From Candidatus Rokuibacteriota bacterium (GTDB lineage Bacteria > Methylomirabilota > Methylomirabilia > Rokubacteriales > CSP1-6), in the NCBI GenBank assembly GCA_003220535.1, contig QHSU01000063.1, forward strand, positions 62,001 through 126,000: DNA of 64,000 bases, read 5' to 3'. Below, one piece after another: positions 7,793-17,408 of the stretch (its first letter is position 1; each line of letters starts with the position of its first letter). Below the pieces are notes generated by a model. That model was not told the origin of the DNA. It searched no databases and was given only the letters and a program-made list of their open reading frames with translations. Made by a program: the position numbers and the translations under genes.

Positions 7793-9346
7793 CTACTTCA
7801 GCCAGACGTTCCAGAAGTTCGCCTCGTTCGTCGGGCGGAAGCCCTGCAGCTCCTTGCGGTAGGCGACCAGGCCGAACTCGTCGCCGAACTTGATGCGCCC
7901 GACGTCCTCGTAGAAGATCTGCTGGACCTTCTCCCAGATCCCCTTGCGCTTCTTCGGATCGCTCTCGCGGCCGAGCGCCTCCAGAAGCTTTTCCTTGTCC
8001 TCGTTGCACCACCAGCCCGGCCAGTTGCAGGCCACGCTCGTGGCGAAGGCGGGCTCGGGGTTGAACGTGATCCCCGTCGAAAACACGTCGAAGAGGTCGG
8101 GCTTGTTGCGGCGCTGCACGAGCGTGGCCCAGTCGACGACCTGGAGGTCGATCTTGAACCCCGCCGCCTCCAGCTGCTGCCTGGCGACGATGGCGTTCTT
8201 GTACATCCACTGGTACTCCTTCGTCGTGATCCAGCGCACCGGCTGACCGGTGTAGCCAGCCTCGTGCAGGAGCTTCCGTGCCTTGGCCGGATTCTTCTGG
8301 TTGTAGAGGTCGCCGCCCACCTTGCTGTGCCACTGCGGCTGCTCCGGGAACGAGAGGCCGGGATCGAGCCGATAGAACGCTTTGTCGCCGAAGCCGGCCG
8401 CCATGATCTGCTCCATGTCGAGGGCGGCCTGGAACGCTTGGCGGATGCGCTTGTCGGTCATCAGCCCTTGCTTGTGGTTGAGCACGGCTGTGGGCCAGCC
8501 CTCGGGCTTGATGATCCCGGCGACCACCCCGGGCGCGCTCTTGACGCGCTCGTACATGTCCTGCTGCAGCTGCTGGGCGTAGTGATACTCGCCGGTCTCC
8601 ACGCCGGCCTGGCGCACCGCGACGTCGGGTGCCGGCACGAAGAGGATCTCGTCGAGATACGCGGTCCGCTTGCCGCCGAACCCGTCGGGCGCGTCGCTGC
8701 GGGGGACGTAGTCCTTGAAGCGCGCGACCCTCACGTGGCGGTCGGGCTTGTGCTCGACGAAACGGTAGGGACCGGTGCCGATGTACTCCGTCACGGGATT
8801 GTCGCCGGCGGCCTCGACGATCTCCTTGGGGTAGATGACGGCGCCGTTGTTGGGGCGGGCCAGGCCCATCAGCGCGGCGCCCGACGTGTCCTTGAGGTAC
8901 ATCACCACCGTGTACGGGTCTCTGGCGTCCACGGCCTCCACGTTCTTCCAGAACTGCTTGCCCGGCGTTGCCAGCCGCCCCCAGCGCTTCAACGACGGCA
9001 CGACGTCGGCCGACGTGAGCTCCTTGCCGTTGTGGAACTTCACGCCTCGGCGAAGTCGGAACGTGTACGTCTTGCCGTTGTCGCCGACCGCGTGGCCCTC
9101 CACGAGCAACGGGACCGCGTTGTAATTCCGGTCGTACGTGTAGAGCCCCTCGTAGATGTGCCAGGTGATCTGCTGCACGATCGTGGCGGTGGTCGTGTGC
9201 AGGTCGAGCGTGGGCGGCTCACCGATCATCGCCACCTTGAGCACGCCGCCGGGCTTCGGCGGCTCCTGCGCGCGCGTCACGGCCGCGACCAGGACGAGCA
9301 GCACGAGCAGGGCGACGACGCCGATCGGACGGGGCCGCATGGTCAT
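7793..9346 (-). CDS. peptide-type ABC substrate-binding protein (family 5)
   Basis: A solute-binding protein of the DppA/OppA type (SBP_bac_5), 517 residues from ATG 9346. AAGGAG lies eight bases before that codon, and the N terminus is a signal peptide (MRPRPIGVVALLVLLVLVAAVTRAQ). Family marks include GGVLKVAMIGEPPTLD, the domain-start YEGLYTYDRNYNAVPLLVEG, LRRGVKFHNGKELTSADVV and YIGTGPYRF. A frame extending to 9451 adds a hydrophilic stretch ahead of the signal peptide and is rejected. First gene of the transporter unit that ends in ggt. Confidence 0.92.
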   Translation of the reverse strand: MTMRPRPIGVVALLVLLVLVAAVTRAQEPPKPGGVLKVAMIGEPPTLDLHTTTATIVQQITWHIYEGLYTYDRNYNAVPLLVEGHAVGDNGKTYTFRLRRGVKFHNGKELTSADVVPSLKRWGRLATPGKQFWKNVEAVDARDPYTVVMYLKDTSGAALMGLARPNNGAVIYPKEIVEAAGDNPVTEYIGTGPYRFVEHKPDRHVRVARFKDYVPRSDAPDGFGGKRTAYLDEILFVPAPDVAVRQAGVETGEYHYAQQLQQDMYERVKSAPGVVAGIIKPEGWPTAVLNHKQGLMTDKRIRQAFQAALDMEQIMAAGFGDKAFYRLDPGLSFPEQPQWHSKVGGDLYNQKNPAKARKLLHEAGYTGQPVRWITTKEYQWMYKNAIVARQQLEAAGFKIDLQVVDWATLVQRRNKPDLFDVFSTGITFNPEPAFATSVACNWPGWWCNEDKEKLLEALGRESDPKKRKGIWEKVQQIFYEDVGRIKFGDEFGLVAYRKELQGFRPTNEANFWNVWLK

Positions 9347-9447
9347 ACGCCGGGCTCCTTCCCCTCGAGTGTGCCGATCTCCCACGAGGTGGTCGTGACC
9401 GCGCCGCGTGGAGAGGAGGTCGTCGACGGAGCGCGGTCGCCAGTGGA

Positions 9448-10062
9448 TCATAGCATCGGGCTGTCGTTGAGACTGCGGAGGCGCCAGGTCGCGTCGATCC
9501 GCTCGAGCACCGTGAGCGCGCCGTAGTCCTGACCGAGCGCCAGCAACTGCCCGAGCGGCAGCCCGAGCGCCCGGCAGAGGAGCGTCCGGTTCGTTCCCCC
9601 GTGCGCCACGACGGCGATCGCACGGCCCGTGTGAGTCTCGACGATCGATTCGAACGCCGGCCAGGCGCGGGCTTCGAGATCGGGCACGCTCTCACCGTCC
9701 GGGAACGGGAACTCGCCGACGTGCGACATCCAGTCGGCGAACTTCGCCGGCTCACGCTGCCGGATCTCGGCCGCGGTGAGGCCATCCCATCGCCCCATCG
9801 CCATCTCGCGGAGCGCCGGCACCACCGTGGGGGTGAGCCCGTGCGGCGCGCCGATGATCTCGCAGGTCCGCCGAGCCCGAACGAGATCGCTCGCGAACAC
9901 GGCCGCTAGCCTCACGGAGGCGAGCCGGGCGGCCTGCGCGGCGCTCTGGCGCTCGCCCAGCGCCGAGAGCGGAACGTCGAGGTGGCCGATGAAGCGACGC
10001 GTCTCGGCGAGCACCACCTCGCCGTGACGAAGGAGATAGATCAGCGTCCCAGGTGCGTCCAC
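9448..10062 (-). CDS. cobC: histidine phosphatase family protein, CobC-like
   Basis: A 204-residue phosphoglycerate-mutase-like phosphatase. The catalytic LLRHGEV motif is at residues 10-16 and the second histidine is in AVVAHGGTNRTLL. Proteins of this type next to cobS act as alpha-ribazole-5'-phosphate phosphatase in assembly of the lower nucleotide loop of cobalamin. I chose GTG 10062 because the motif follows 11 residues later; it overlaps the end of cobS by 22 bases, so the two genes are an operon. A general phosphatase role cannot be excluded. Confidence 0.8.
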   Translation of the reverse strand: MDAPGTLIYLLRHGEVVLAETRRFIGHLDVPLSALGERQSAAQAARLASVRLAAVFASDLVRARRTCEIIGAPHGLTPTVVPALREMAMGRWDGLTAAEIRQREPAKFADWMSHVGEFPFPDGESVPDLEARAWPAFESIVETHTGRAIAVVAHGGTNRTLLCRALGLPLGQLLALGQDYGALTVLERIDATWRLRSLNDSPML

Positions 10063-10784
10063 GCCGACACGGTGAGGAGGCCGGCCAGCTCCGAGACCTC
10101 GATCGCGGCTCCGAGAACGTCGCCGGTGATTCCGGAGACGCGCACCGCGAAGAAGCGCGTGAGGACCAAGGCGCTCGCGACGGCGACCGCGAGCACCAGG
10201 ACCCCGAGGGCGCGAAGCGCCACGAGGGCGACGACCAGCGCGATCGCCAGGGCGATCGGCGCCGCCAGGCCGCTGACCGCCGCGCCGAACGCGGCGCCGA
10301 GGCCCTCCGACCTCGCCGCCGGGAACAGGCGGACGAGCAGCGGCGGCGTGGCGCGCGCGATCACCGGCACGATGAGAAGGGCCCGCCCGCGGACGCCGGG
10401 CGTGAGCTCGGCGACGGCCGCGATCTCCAGGAGCAGGAGGAGAATGAGACCAATTGCGCCGAAGGAGCCAATTCGGCTGTCGCGCATGATGGCGAGCCGG
10501 TGCTCGGCATCGCGTCCGGCCAGACCGTCGAGGCAATCGGCGAGCCCGTCGAGGTGGAGGCCACCGGTCAGGAGCTTCCAGACGGTCACGGTCAGCAACC
10601 CGGCGAGGAGTGAGGGAAAAAGCAGTTCCGTGACGCGCGCCGTGACGACGAGCACCACACCGATTCCGAGACCGATTACCGGAAACCAGGGCGCGGCGCG
10701 GCCGAGGGCGTCGGCGCGGCCCGGCGCCGTTCCGGGCAGCGGCACGATCGTCAGGTAGCGAACGGCGACGACGAGGCCGGTCAC
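10041..10784 (-). CDS. cobS: adenosylcobinamide-GDP ribazoletransferase
   Basis: A 247-residue multi-pass membrane protein of the CobS family, which joins adenosylcobinamide-GDP with alpha-ribazole (or its phosphate) in the last steps of coenzyme B12 synthesis. The N-terminal AVRYLTIVPLPG and the metal and substrate motif GLHLDGLADCLDGLAG (residues about 74-89), followed by MRDSRIGSFG, are diagnostic. The start is GTG. It is paired with the CobC-like phosphatase; other cob genes are outside the window. No cobalamin riboswitch is visible in the 100-base gap upstream. Confidence 0.93.
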   Translation of the reverse strand: MTGLVVAVRYLTIVPLPGTAPGRADALGRAAPWFPVIGLGIGVVLVVTARVTELLFPSLLAGLLTVTVWKLLTGGLHLDGLADCLDGLAGRDAEHRLAIMRDSRIGSFGAIGLILLLLLEIAAVAELTPGVRGRALLIVPVIARATPPLLVRLFPAARSEGLGAAFGAAVSGLAAPIALAIALVVALVALRALGVLVLAVAVASALVLTRFFAVRVSGITGDVLGAAIEVSELAGLLTVSAWTHLGR

Positions 10785-10808
10785 GCGGCGAATGCTAGCA
10801 TGTTCTTC

Positions 10809-10838
10809 TTGACGCGCCCGCCGCGCCGAGGCGACAAT
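10809..10838 (+). promoter_or_regulatory. candidate sigma-70 promoter of pckG
   Basis: TTGACG at 10809-10814 and GACAAT at 10833-10838 are separated by 18 bases and lie 46 bases before the pckG start. This is a reasonable housekeeping-type promoter by inspection. No start site has been mapped. Confidence 0.45.
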
Positions 10839-10884
10839 TTCTCTTTAGAAGCAAGCTCACCCTGAACGGCGAAAAGGTCCTCCA

Positions 10885-12627
10885 ATGAGTGTGACCAGCG
10901 TGGCCCAGAGATGGGTGTCGGAGGCGGCCGGCCTCACGCAACCCTCCCGCGTCGTGTGGTGCGACGGCTCCAAGACCGAGTACGACGGGTTGATCGAGGC
11001 CATGCTCCAGGACGGCACCTTGCTGCCGCTGAACCCGAAGACCTATCCGAACTGCTACCTGCACCGGAGCCACCCCTCGGACGTCGCGCGGACGGAGCAG
11101 CTCACGTTCATCTGTTCACGGGAGAAAGATTCCGCCGGCCCCACGAACAACTGGATCGCGCCCCTCGAGGCGAAGGCGACCGCCGGCGCCCTGTTCAACG
11201 GATGCATGCGGGGCCGGACGATGTACGTGATCCCGTATCTCATGGGTCCCGCCGGCTCACCGATGAGCCGGGTCGGCCTGATGGTCACCGACAGCGCCTA
11301 CGTGGTCGCGAGCATGCACTTGATGACGCGCGTGGGCCAGGTGGCGTTCCAGCACATGCGGCGTGACGACGATTTCATCGCGGGGCTCCACTCCATCGGC
11401 GACCTCTCGCCCGATCGGCGCCTGATCCTCCACTTCCCGGAGGAGAACCTGATCTGGAGCGTGGGATCCGGGTACGGCGGCAACGCGCTCCTCGGCAAGA
11501 AATGCCATGCCCTCCGCATCGCGTCGTGGCAGGCGCGCCAGGAGGGCTGGCTCGCCGAGCACATGCTGATCATCGGCGTGGAAGATCCCGAGGGCCGCGT
11601 CACGTATCTGGCGGCCGCGATGCCGAGCGCCTCGGGCAAGACGAACCTTGCCATGGCGGTGTCGCGCCTCCCGGGTTGGCGCGTGTGGACGCTCGGCGAC
11701 GACATCGCATGGATGTGGGTCGACGCGAGCGGTCAGCTCCGCGCCGTCAACCCCGAGCGCGGCTTCTTCGGCGTTGCGCCCAACACCAGCCCCAAGACGA
11801 ATCCGAACGCGACCGCGATGGTGCGCTCGAACACGATCTTCACCAATGTCGCGCTGACCACGGCCGGGGAGCCGTGGTGGGAAGGGCTCACTCCCGCGCC
11901 GCCGGCCGGGCTCACGGACTGGCAAGGACGGCCATGGAAGCCGGCGGACGGGCCGGCCGCCCACCCCAACTCGCGCTTCACCGTGCTCGCCGAGCAGTGT
12001 CCGTCCATCGCGCCGAACTGGGAAGAGCCCCAGGGCGTGCCGATCTCCGGCGTGATCTTCGGATCGCGCCGCACCACCGTGATCCCGCTCGTCTTCGAAG
12101 CGTTCGACTGGACGCACGGCGTCTTTCTCGGCTCGGCCATGAGCACCGAGACAACGGCGGCGATCACCGGCAAGGTCGGCGTGGTGCGCCGGGACCCCAT
12201 GGCGATGATCCCCTTCTGCGGCTACAACATGGCCGACTACTTCGCCCACTGGCTCGCGACGGGGACCCGCCTGACGACGCCGCCGCGGATCTTCCGCGTG
12301 AACTGGTTCCGCCGCGACGCCGACGGTCGCTTCCTCTGGCCGGGTTACGGCGAGAACGTGCGCGTACTCAAGTGGATGGTCGAGCGGATCCGCGGGACGG
12401 CGCGGGCGGAGGAGACGCCGATCGGCTGGGTCCCGGCGCCCGGCGCCCTCGACACCGACGGTCTCGACGTCACGCCGGCGCAGCTCCGCGAGGCGCTCCG
12501 GTGCGACGCCGGCGAGTGGCTCCAGGCGCTCGGCGATCTCGGAGAGTTCTACTCGCAGTTCGGCTCGCGGCTCCCCCAGTCGATCACCGAGACACTCGCC
12601 CGGACGCAGCGGCGCTTCGGCGGCTGA
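10885..12627 (+). CDS. pckG: phosphoenolpyruvate carboxykinase (GTP)
   Basis: A 580-residue GTP-dependent PEP carboxykinase, which interconverts oxaloacetate and phosphoenolpyruvate in gluconeogenesis and anaplerosis. The N-terminal substrate site, FPEENLIWSVGSGYGGNALLGKKC, the P-loop PSASGKTN (residues 247-254), the kinase-2 motif LGDDIAWM and the guanine-binding region near FCGYNMADYFAHW are all present. Odd point: the P-loop residue that is the hyper-reactive Cys in well-studied GTP enzymes (PSACGKTN) is Ser250 here. Length is close to the usual 600. Transcribed alone from a likely promoter at 10809-10838. Confidence 0.93.
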   Translation: MSVTSVAQRWVSEAAGLTQPSRVVWCDGSKTEYDGLIEAMLQDGTLLPLNPKTYPNCYLHRSHPSDVARTEQLTFICSREKDSAGPTNNWIAPLEAKATAGALFNGCMRGRTMYVIPYLMGPAGSPMSRVGLMVTDSAYVVASMHLMTRVGQVAFQHMRRDDDFIAGLHSIGDLSPDRRLILHFPEENLIWSVGSGYGGNALLGKKCHALRIASWQARQEGWLAEHMLIIGVEDPEGRVTYLAAAMPSASGKTNLAMAVSRLPGWRVWTLGDDIAWMWVDASGQLRAVNPERGFFGVAPNTSPKTNPNATAMVRSNTIFTNVALTTAGEPWWEGLTPAPPAGLTDWQGRPWKPADGPAAHPNSRFTVLAEQCPSIAPNWEEPQGVPISGVIFGSRRTTVIPLVFEAFDWTHGVFLGSAMSTETTAAITGKVGVVRRDPMAMIPFCGYNMADYFAHWLATGTRLTTPPRIFRVNWFRRDADGRFLWPGYGENVRVLKWMVERIRGTARAEETPIGWVPAPGALDTDGLDVTPAQLREALRCDAGEWLQALGDLGEFYSQFGSRLPQSITETLARTQRRFGG

Positions 12628-12657
12628 GCGAGCCGCCGGGCTCGACCCGATCCCGAG

Positions 12658-12775
12658 TCTAGAGTCGCGCCTCGGTCGGCGGGGCCCCAGCCCCGCGACG
12701 ACCTGCGGCGCGGACTAGTCTAGAGTCGCGCCTCGGTCAGCGGGGCCCCAGCCCCGCGACGACCTGCGGCGCGCA
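12658..12775 (-). repeat. tandem direct repeat with G+C hairpins after the hybrid kinase (class B element)
   Basis: Two copies of a 54-base unit, 12658-12711 and 12719-12772, differ at one base and have a 61-base period. Each holds a GCGGGGC-CCCA-GCCCCGC hairpin that could stop transcription arriving from either side. On the minus strand the copy nearest the kinase encodes the frame VRAAGRRGAGAPLTEARL. This is the same family as the mini-ORF at 38861-38941, where bases 38864-38913 match closely. It lies a few bases after the kinase stop codon. Confidence 0.7.
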
Positions 12776-12778
12776 CCG

Positions 12779-15565
12779 CTAGCGGCGTCCCGGGCCGGCG
12801 ACGAGTCGAATGACTCGTCGCACCTCGCTGCGATCGAACGGTTTGCTCAGTCCCGGAACCCCGGTCTGCTCGAGGAACGTCTGGATCTCGGCGCTCAGGA
12901 CGTCTCCGGTCATGAGGACGAAGCGCCGGCAGAGGTCCGGGAGCCGTCGCTCCAGCGCCCGATAGAGTCCTGGCCCGTCCAGGTACGGCATGCGCACGTC
13001 GCTCAGGATCAGATCGTAGGAGGCTCGGCCGAGCTGTTCGAGCGCCTGCGTTCCGTCGGACACGGTATCCACCGTGTGATGGTCCGCGCCGAGCATCTCG
13101 CCGAGCAGCTGGAGCACGAGCCGCTCGTCGTCCACGACGAGGATGCGCTTGCCCTTCACGATCGGTGACGCCTCCACCGGCCGCTTTCCAGCCGGACCAG
13201 GCGGCGCCACCACCGGAAGCTCGACGCGAAAGATCGCGCCCTGGCCCGACTCGCTCGCCAGGGACAGCGTTCCGCCGTGACTCTCGACGATTCCGTGGCA
13301 GAGCGAGAGGCCAAGGCCGGTTCCCTGCCCGACCGGCTTCGTCGTGAAGAACGGCTCGAAGATCCGATCGCGGATCTCGGCGGAGACCCCAGGCCCCGTG
13401 TCCTCGACGTCGAGGCGGACGCGGCCGCGGACGGCGTCGGCCCGGGTGCGCAGCGTCAGCCGCCGCGGCGACGGCGCCTTGCGCAGCTCGTCGCGGGCGT
13501 TGCTGACGAGGTTGACCACGACCTGGTGGAGCTGATGGGGATCCGCCCACAGGACCGGCAGACCGTCAGCCAGATCCAGTCCCATCTCGATGCTGTCGAC
13601 GCGGAGGTGGTACGTCAAGAGCTCGGCCGCGTCCCGCGCGATGTCGTTGAGGCGCACGAGCTGGCGCTCGGGTGGATGCTTCCGCGCCAGTGCCAGGAAG
13701 TTCCGCACGATCGATGCGCAGCGATCGGCGGCGTGGGCGATGTTCTCGGCTCTCATGGCCGAGGGCGTGCCAGCGAGATCCTGACGGAGCAGGTTCGCGA
13801 AGCCCGTCACGGCCGTCAGGGGGTTGTTCAGCTCGTGGGCGACGCCGGCGAGCACCGTCCCCATCGTCGCGAGCTTCTCGGTCTGGTACAGGGCCTCGCG
13901 CTGGCGTCGGAGCTCGGCCTCGGTACGCTTGCGCTCGGTCATGTCGCGGACGATGGCGGACAGGAACTCGACGGCGCCGTCCGCGCCACGATGCGCGACG
14001 GCCACGACCGACACGGGCACCTCGCGCCCATCGCGGGCCAGCAGAACGGCCTCGCCCGTCCAGAGGCCGTCCCGGAGCAGCGTCGGCAAGATCTCGTCGT
14101 GGACGACGGGGCGCAAACGCTCGGGCGCCAGACCCGCGATGGGGTGGCCGAGCGCGTCGTCCGCCGCCAGACCGAGTAGGGCCTGGCCCGCGCCGTTGAG
14201 ATACAGCAGGCGGCCGGAGAGGTCCGCGATCGCGACCAGGTCCGTGGTGGCGTCCAGGATGGCGGTGAGCCGCTCGCGCGCCTCGAGCTCGAGCCGCAGC
14301 CGGCGGTAGAGGCGCGCGTTCTCGACGGCGACCGCCGCGTGATCGGCGAGCGCCAGCAGGAGCCGCTCCTCGATGGCGGTGAACTCGCGCGGCCGCGAGC
14401 TGCCGACCGCCAGCACCGCCACCAACCCTTCGGGCCCGACGAACGACGCCGCCAGCGTCTGTCCCGCGGTCCCGAAGACCGCCGTCGGGTAGGGTCCGCC
14501 CGCCTGGGCGAAGAGATGGCGCATGGAGATCCGGCGCTCGAGCGCCAGTCGCTCGGCGAGATTCTGAGTGACCTGGAACCGGAGGGGCTCGACCGCACGG
14601 TCTTCGATCCCCTCCCAGGCGACCGGCCACAGCACGCCGGCCTCGAAGAGCCAGAGCGCGCTCGCCTCGACCTTGATGAGCTCCCGGGCGGCGCTCACCA
14701 CCCGGCGGAGGACCTCGTCGAGGTCCTTGATCGTGACGAGCGACTTCGCGAGATCGTTGAGCACCGCCAGGCCGTCCTTCTCGTCGGCGAGGCGGCGCTG
14801 GGCCAGGACGTTCTCGATCGTCGAGGGAAGCTTGGCGAGGTAGCCCTCACGCTTGATGAGATAGTCCGCGACGCCGAGCTTGAAGGCCTGGACGGCCGTG
14901 TCCTCGTCGCGCCCGCCGGTGACCATCACGACCGGAATGCGGATGCCCTCGGCCTGGAGCTCCTTGAGCACCTCGATCCCGGAGAGGTCCGGCAGCCGGT
15001 TGTCCAACAAGAGCACGTCGTAGTGCACGGCCTTCAGCCGAGCGATCGCCTCCCGCGCGAGGGTGACCGTCTCGACGCGCGCGCGGGGATCGTGCTCGTC
15101 GAAGGCCCGCAGCGTGAGCTCCCTGTCGCCGGGGTCGGGCTCCGCGTAGAGCACGCGGATCGGCGCGCGCCTGAGCTCGCTCGCCGTGCGAAACCAGCGA
15201 AACGCGCTCTCGAGCACCACCGGGAGCGTGGCCAGATACTCCGGGCGTTTCACGAGATAGTCGGCGGCGCCGGCCTTGAGCAGGCACACCGTCACGTCGG
15301 CGTCTCCTGAGTTGGTCACGAGCACGACCGGCACCTCCAGGCCGCGCGCCTTGATCGCCTCGAGGAGGTCGAGGCCCGTGCCGTCGGGGAGGCGATAGTC
15401 CGCGAGCATCACGTCCATGTCGCCGATCGTGACGCGCTCGAGCGCCTCGGCGACGCTGCCCGCGACGGTCAGCTTCATGTGGGGCGCGTGACGCGCGAGG
15501 TGGCGATGGGTCAGCTCCTGGTCGACGGGATCGTCATCCACATAGAGCACGCGGATGGAGTCCAT
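12779..15565 (-). CDS. hybrid sensor histidine kinase, REC-REC-GAF-PAS-HisKA-HATPase-REC
   Basis: A 928-residue cytoplasmic phosphorelay protein without membrane segments. Order of domains: receiver 1 (about 4-120, phospho-acceptor Asp56 in MLADYRLP), receiver 2 (134-255, Asp188 in LLLDNRLP), GAF (265-420), PAS (430-545), HisKA with His577 in [14 protein letters not shown], ATPase with Asn689 and [10 protein letters not shown] (747-756), and receiver 3 (805-925, Asp856 in ILSDVRMP). All catalytic residues are present. ATG 15565 was chosen because the first receiver begins at once ([12 protein letters not shown]); an upstream extension has no support. Input signal and output gene are unknown. 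A decayed regulator gene lies directly upstream. Confidence 0.9.
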   Translation of the reverse strand: MDSIRVLYVDDDPVDQELTHRHLARHAPHMKLTVAGSVAEALERVTIGDMDVMLADYRLPDGTGLDLLEAIKARGLEVPVVLVTNSGDADVTVCLLKAGAADYLVKRPEYLATLPVVLESAFRWFRTASELRRAPIRVLYAEPDPGDRELTLRAFDEHDPRARVETVTLAREAIARLKAVHYDVLLLDNRLPDLSGIEVLKELQAEGIRIPVVMVTGGRDEDTAVQAFKLGVADYLIKREGYLAKLPSTIENVLAQRRLADEKDGLAVLNDLAKSLVTIKDLDEVLRRVVSAARELIKVEASALWLFEAGVLWPVAWEGIEDRAVEPLRFQVTQNLAERLALERRISMRHLFAQAGGPYPTAVFGTAGQTLAASFVGPEGLVAVLAVGSSRPREFTAIEERLLLALADHAAVAVENARLYRRLRLELEARERLTAILDATTDLVAIADLSGRLLYLNGAGQALLGLAADDALGHPIAGLAPERLRPVVHDEILPTLLRDGLWTGEAVLLARDGREVPVSVVAVAHRGADGAVEFLSAIVRDMTERKRTEAELRRQREALYQTEKLATMGTVLAGVAHELNNPLTAVTGFANLLRQDLAGTPSAMRAENIAHAADRCASIVRNFLALARKHPPERQLVRLNDIARDAAELLTYHLRVDSIEMGLDLADGLPVLWADPHQLHQVVVNLVSNARDELRKAPSPRRLTLRTRADAVRGRVRLDVEDTGPGVSAEIRDRIFEPFFTTKPVGQGTGLGLSLCHGIVESHGGTLSLASESGQGAIFRVELPVVAPPGPAGKRPVEASPIVKGKRILVVDDERLVLQLLGEMLGADHHTVDTVSDGTQALEQLGRASYDLILSDVRMPYLDGPGLYRALERRLPDLCRRFVLMTGDVLSAEIQTFLEQTGVPGLSKPFDRSEVRRVIRLVAGPGRR

Positions 15566-15572
15566 GGTGTTT

Positions 15573-15800
15573 TCAGCCCTCTCGTCCCGTGAGGGAGTGG
15601 GGAACGCGGTTCGCCGCGGCCAGGCGGCCGAGCTCGCGGCGAACCACATCCAGGTCCAGTGGCTTGGTGACACACGCGTCCGCGCCGGCGGCGAGGAGGA
15701 GGGGAACCATCGCCGGTGTGAGATAGGCGCCGAGCTCGCCGGCCCGGATCCAGCGTCGCAGCGTCGGGATCCCGGCCGACAGATGTTTCAGTTTTTGCAC
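15573..15800 (-). pseudogene. decayed HTH/receiver regulator (internal deletion)
   Basis: A 75-residue frame whose two halves look like different parts of one regulator. Residues about 11-30 (IPTLRRWIRAGELGAYLTP) resemble an excisionase/MerR-type helix-turn-helix. Residues 31-66 (AGADACVTKPLDLDVVRREL) are the last strand and helix of a receiver domain. The receiver core with the phospho-acceptor Asp is missing. I read it as a response regulator with an internal deletion. It starts with GTG after an AGGA site and ends eight bases before the hybrid kinase, so it may still be expressed with it. Confidence 0.55.
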
Positions 15801-15865
15801 ATTTGATTCCTAGCACGGGGATTCGGCCAAACCCGCACGAATAGTGCGGTCGGCCGCGCGGCGAT

Positions 15866-17395
15866 TCAGACGGGGTAGACGCCGTTCCGGCGAGGCGGGA
15901 ACTCGTGAGCCTTGGTCCGCGCGTACCCGAGGCGCTTGATCAGCTCCTGGCGGAGTGCCCCGCCCGGCACGATGTCGTCGATCAGCATCTCGGAGGCGAG
16001 CTTGTAGGTGTCGACGTCGCGCGCGTACTCGTCGCGCTTCTGCTTCACCCACGCCGCCCGCTCGCTCTCGGGCAGCTCCATGATCTTGTTGTAGTAGACG
16101 GCGTTGATCGCGGGCTCCGGGCCCATGATCGCGATCTGCCCCTGGGGAAGCGCGATCGCGGCGTCGGGCTCGAAGGCGGGGCCGCACATCGCGTAGAGGC
16201 CGGCGCCGTAGCACTTGCGCACGATCACCGAGATCTTCGGCACGGTGGCCTGCGCGGTCGCGAAGACCATCTTGGCGCCGTGACGGATGATCCCCTGCTG
16301 CTCGACTTTCGTGCCCACCATGAAGCCCGCGACGTCGGCGAGGTAGACCAGCGGGATGTTGAAGGCGTTGCAGAGCCAGATGAAACGCGCGGCCTTGTCG
16401 GCAGAGTCGACCATCAGGACGCCGCCCTTGACCCTCGGCTGGTTGGCGACGATCCCAACCGCGCGGCCATCCAGGCGGGCGAAGCCGACGATGATCTCTT
16501 GCGCGAACAGGCGCTTGATCTCGAACCACGAGCCGGCGTCGATCACGCGGTCGATGACTTCATACATGTCGAAGTACTTGCGCTGGTCGTACGGCACGAT
16601 CTCGTCGATGGAGCGGCCGGGCTTCGGCTCGGCCGCTTCCCGCGCGGGCGGCAGCTCGTGATACGACTGCGGCATGTAGGTCAGGTACCGGCGGGCCAGC
16701 TCGATGGCCTCCTCGTCGGAGGCGGCCAGGACGTCGCCACACCCGGAGACCGTGCAATGCATGCGCGCGCCGCCGAGCGCCTCCAGCGTCGTCTTCTCGC
16801 CGATGGCCATCTCGACCATGCGCGGGCTGCCCACGTAGAGCGAGGCCTTGCCGTCGACCATGATCACGACGTCGGTCAGCGACGGCAGATAGGCGGAGCC
16901 GGCTGGCGACGGGCCGAAGAGGACGCACACCTGCGGGACCACGCCGGAGAGCTGGACCTCGTTGTAGAAGATGCGTCCGGCGTGGAACCGTCCCGGGAAG
17001 ATCTTGATCTGCTCGGAGATACGACCGCCCGCCGCGTCCACCATATAAAGGAGGGGGATCTGCAACCGCGCGGCCTTCTCCTGGATGCGCACGATCTTCT
17101 GGACGGTCTTTTCGCCCCACGAGCCCGCCTTGACCGTGTAGTCGTTGGCCATGACGCAGACCGGCCGCCCGTCGACCATCCCGACGCCGGTGACCACGCC
17201 GTCGGCGGGAGTGTCGGCCTCGGTCGAGCGCGCGAACAGCCAGTCCTCCTGGAACGGGGAGCCCGGGTCGAGGAGGAGCTCGAGGCGGTCACGGACGAAC
17301 AGCTTGCCCTCTTCACGGAGCTTGTCGCGGTACTTCGTGTGGCCCTGCTCGATCCGAGCGCGTTCCTGGAAGTAGCGGTCCTCGCCTGAGCTCAC
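15866..17395 (-). CDS. acyl-CoA carboxylase, carboxyltransferase (beta) subunit
   Basis: A 509-residue carboxyltransferase of the PccB/MccB type. It moves CO2 from a biotin carrier to an acyl-CoA (propionyl-, acetyl- or methylcrotonyl-CoA). Both halves of the crotonase-like fold are visible: GVVTGVGMVDGRPVCVMANDYTVKAGSW with LLYMVDAAGGRI, and later GIVANQPRVKGGVL with LVYLADVAGFMVG and the oxyanion-forming GAGLYAMCG. The start is GTG after GGGAG. The biotin carboxylase and carrier subunit are not adjacent, so the substrate cannot be set. It ends close to the sensor cluster but is probably its own unit. Confidence 0.9.
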   Translation of the reverse strand: MSSGEDRYFQERARIEQGHTKYRDKLREEGKLFVRDRLELLLDPGSPFQEDWLFARSTEADTPADGVVTGVGMVDGRPVCVMANDYTVKAGSWGEKTVQKIVRIQEKAARLQIPLLYMVDAAGGRISEQIKIFPGRFHAGRIFYNEVQLSGVVPQVCVLFGPSPAGSAYLPSLTDVVIMVDGKASLYVGSPRMVEMAIGEKTTLEALGGARMHCTVSGCGDVLAASDEEAIELARRYLTYMPQSYHELPPAREAAEPKPGRSIDEIVPYDQRKYFDMYEVIDRVIDAGSWFEIKRLFAQEIIVGFARLDGRAVGIVANQPRVKGGVLMVDSADKAARFIWLCNAFNIPLVYLADVAGFMVGTKVEQQGIIRHGAKMVFATAQATVPKISVIVRKCYGAGLYAMCGPAFEPDAAIALPQGQIAIMGPEPAINAVYYNKIMELPESERAAWVKQKRDEYARDVDTYKLASEMLIDDIVPGGALRQELIKRLGYARTKAHEFPPRRNGVYPV

Positions 17396-17408
17396 CGCCG
17401 CGCTCCCA

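Noticed and set aside
8264..9526. Long plus-strand frame opposite the peptide-binding protein
   Set aside because: No domain and no ribosome site; the binding protein on the minus strand is unambiguous.
10785..10884. Cobalamin riboswitch before cobS
   Set aside because: The gap is only 100 bases, shared with pckG, and lacks the conserved B12-box.
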